A stretch of 64,000 bases of DNA. Source: Aricia agestis. Lineage: Eukaryota; Arthropoda; Insecta; Lepidoptera; Lycaenidae. The notes under the pieces were generated by a model, which worked only from the letters and a program-made list of their open reading frames with translations, did no database searches and was not told where the DNA came from. The stretch covers positions 12,976,001 through 13,040,000 of the forward strand of contig NC_056421.1 in assembly GCF_905147365.1 (NCBI RefSeq), written 5' to 3'. Made by a program: the position numbers and the translations under genes. The stretch's first letter is position 1, and each line of letters opens with the position of its first letter. Shown one piece after another: positions 63,999-64,000 of this stretch.

Positions 63999-64000
63999 AA

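Larger units (their letters stand above)
63389..64000 (-). mobile_element. LINE 3' end, continuing past the window
   Basis: Minus strand: polymerase C-terminus (63998-63780), 3' UTR with GGCCCCGTGCGAGTTTCTTACG and a (ATTTTG)n tail at 63389-63410. A MITE (63581-63698) lies in the UTR. The UTR matches 26470-26662. Confidence 0.85.

Overview
The window reads as a stretch of moth or butterfly (Lepidoptera) nuclear genome. This rests on recognised AT-rich lepidopteran repeat families, tRNA-headed SINEs, LINE tails and many foldback MITEs, and on exon-intron structure in the one host gene seen. Gene density is very low. The only host coding sequence I can support is one minus-strand exon (1197-2247) of a secreted or cell-surface leucine-rich-repeat protein. 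It most resembles the insect adhesion protein connectin, and it has a clear acceptor on one side and a clear donor on the other. A GC-rich island near 28.3 kb has an initiator-like motif and a good donor on the same strand. It is a weak candidate for that gene's untranslated first exon, which would make most of the first half of the window intron.

Nearly everything else is mobile DNA, much of it nested. From 0 to 13 kb: the LRR exon, a broken LINE RNase H region (5.3-6.5 kb), LINE tails and SINE-like copies. From 13.4 to 17.8 kb: a complete Ty1/copia retrotransposon with two 217-bp LTRs that look identical, a 5-bp target duplication, primer and polypurine sites, and one uninterrupted 1275-residue gag-pol frame; it is the only intact large gene here. 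From 18 to 27 kb: a foldback MITE, two hAT-type elements with perfect 8-bp target duplications (each invaded by a retroelement), a hAT-like MITE, a solo LTR, and three tRNA-derived SINE families. From 27 to 42 kb: dispersed repeats, LINE tails (one with three tandem 175-bp units), a TA microsatellite and several perfect hairpins. From 42 to 54 kb: the most unusual block, a family of terminal-inverted-repeat elements (local name K). One 2.5-kb member carries a tandem array of about seven 65-79 bp units that are also part of a SINE body; a 421-bp relative carries one unit. From 54 to 64 kb: more MITEs, a short-period minisatellite, and two minus-strand LINE 3' ends, the last running off the window.

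The parts interact mainly as donor and parasite. SINE-like copies end in a 3' tail also found after a LINE reverse-transcriptase C-terminus (51.5 kb), which suggests they borrow LINE machinery. Family names such as tail-1, SINE-A and K are labels for this answer only, not database names. All similarities were judged by eye.
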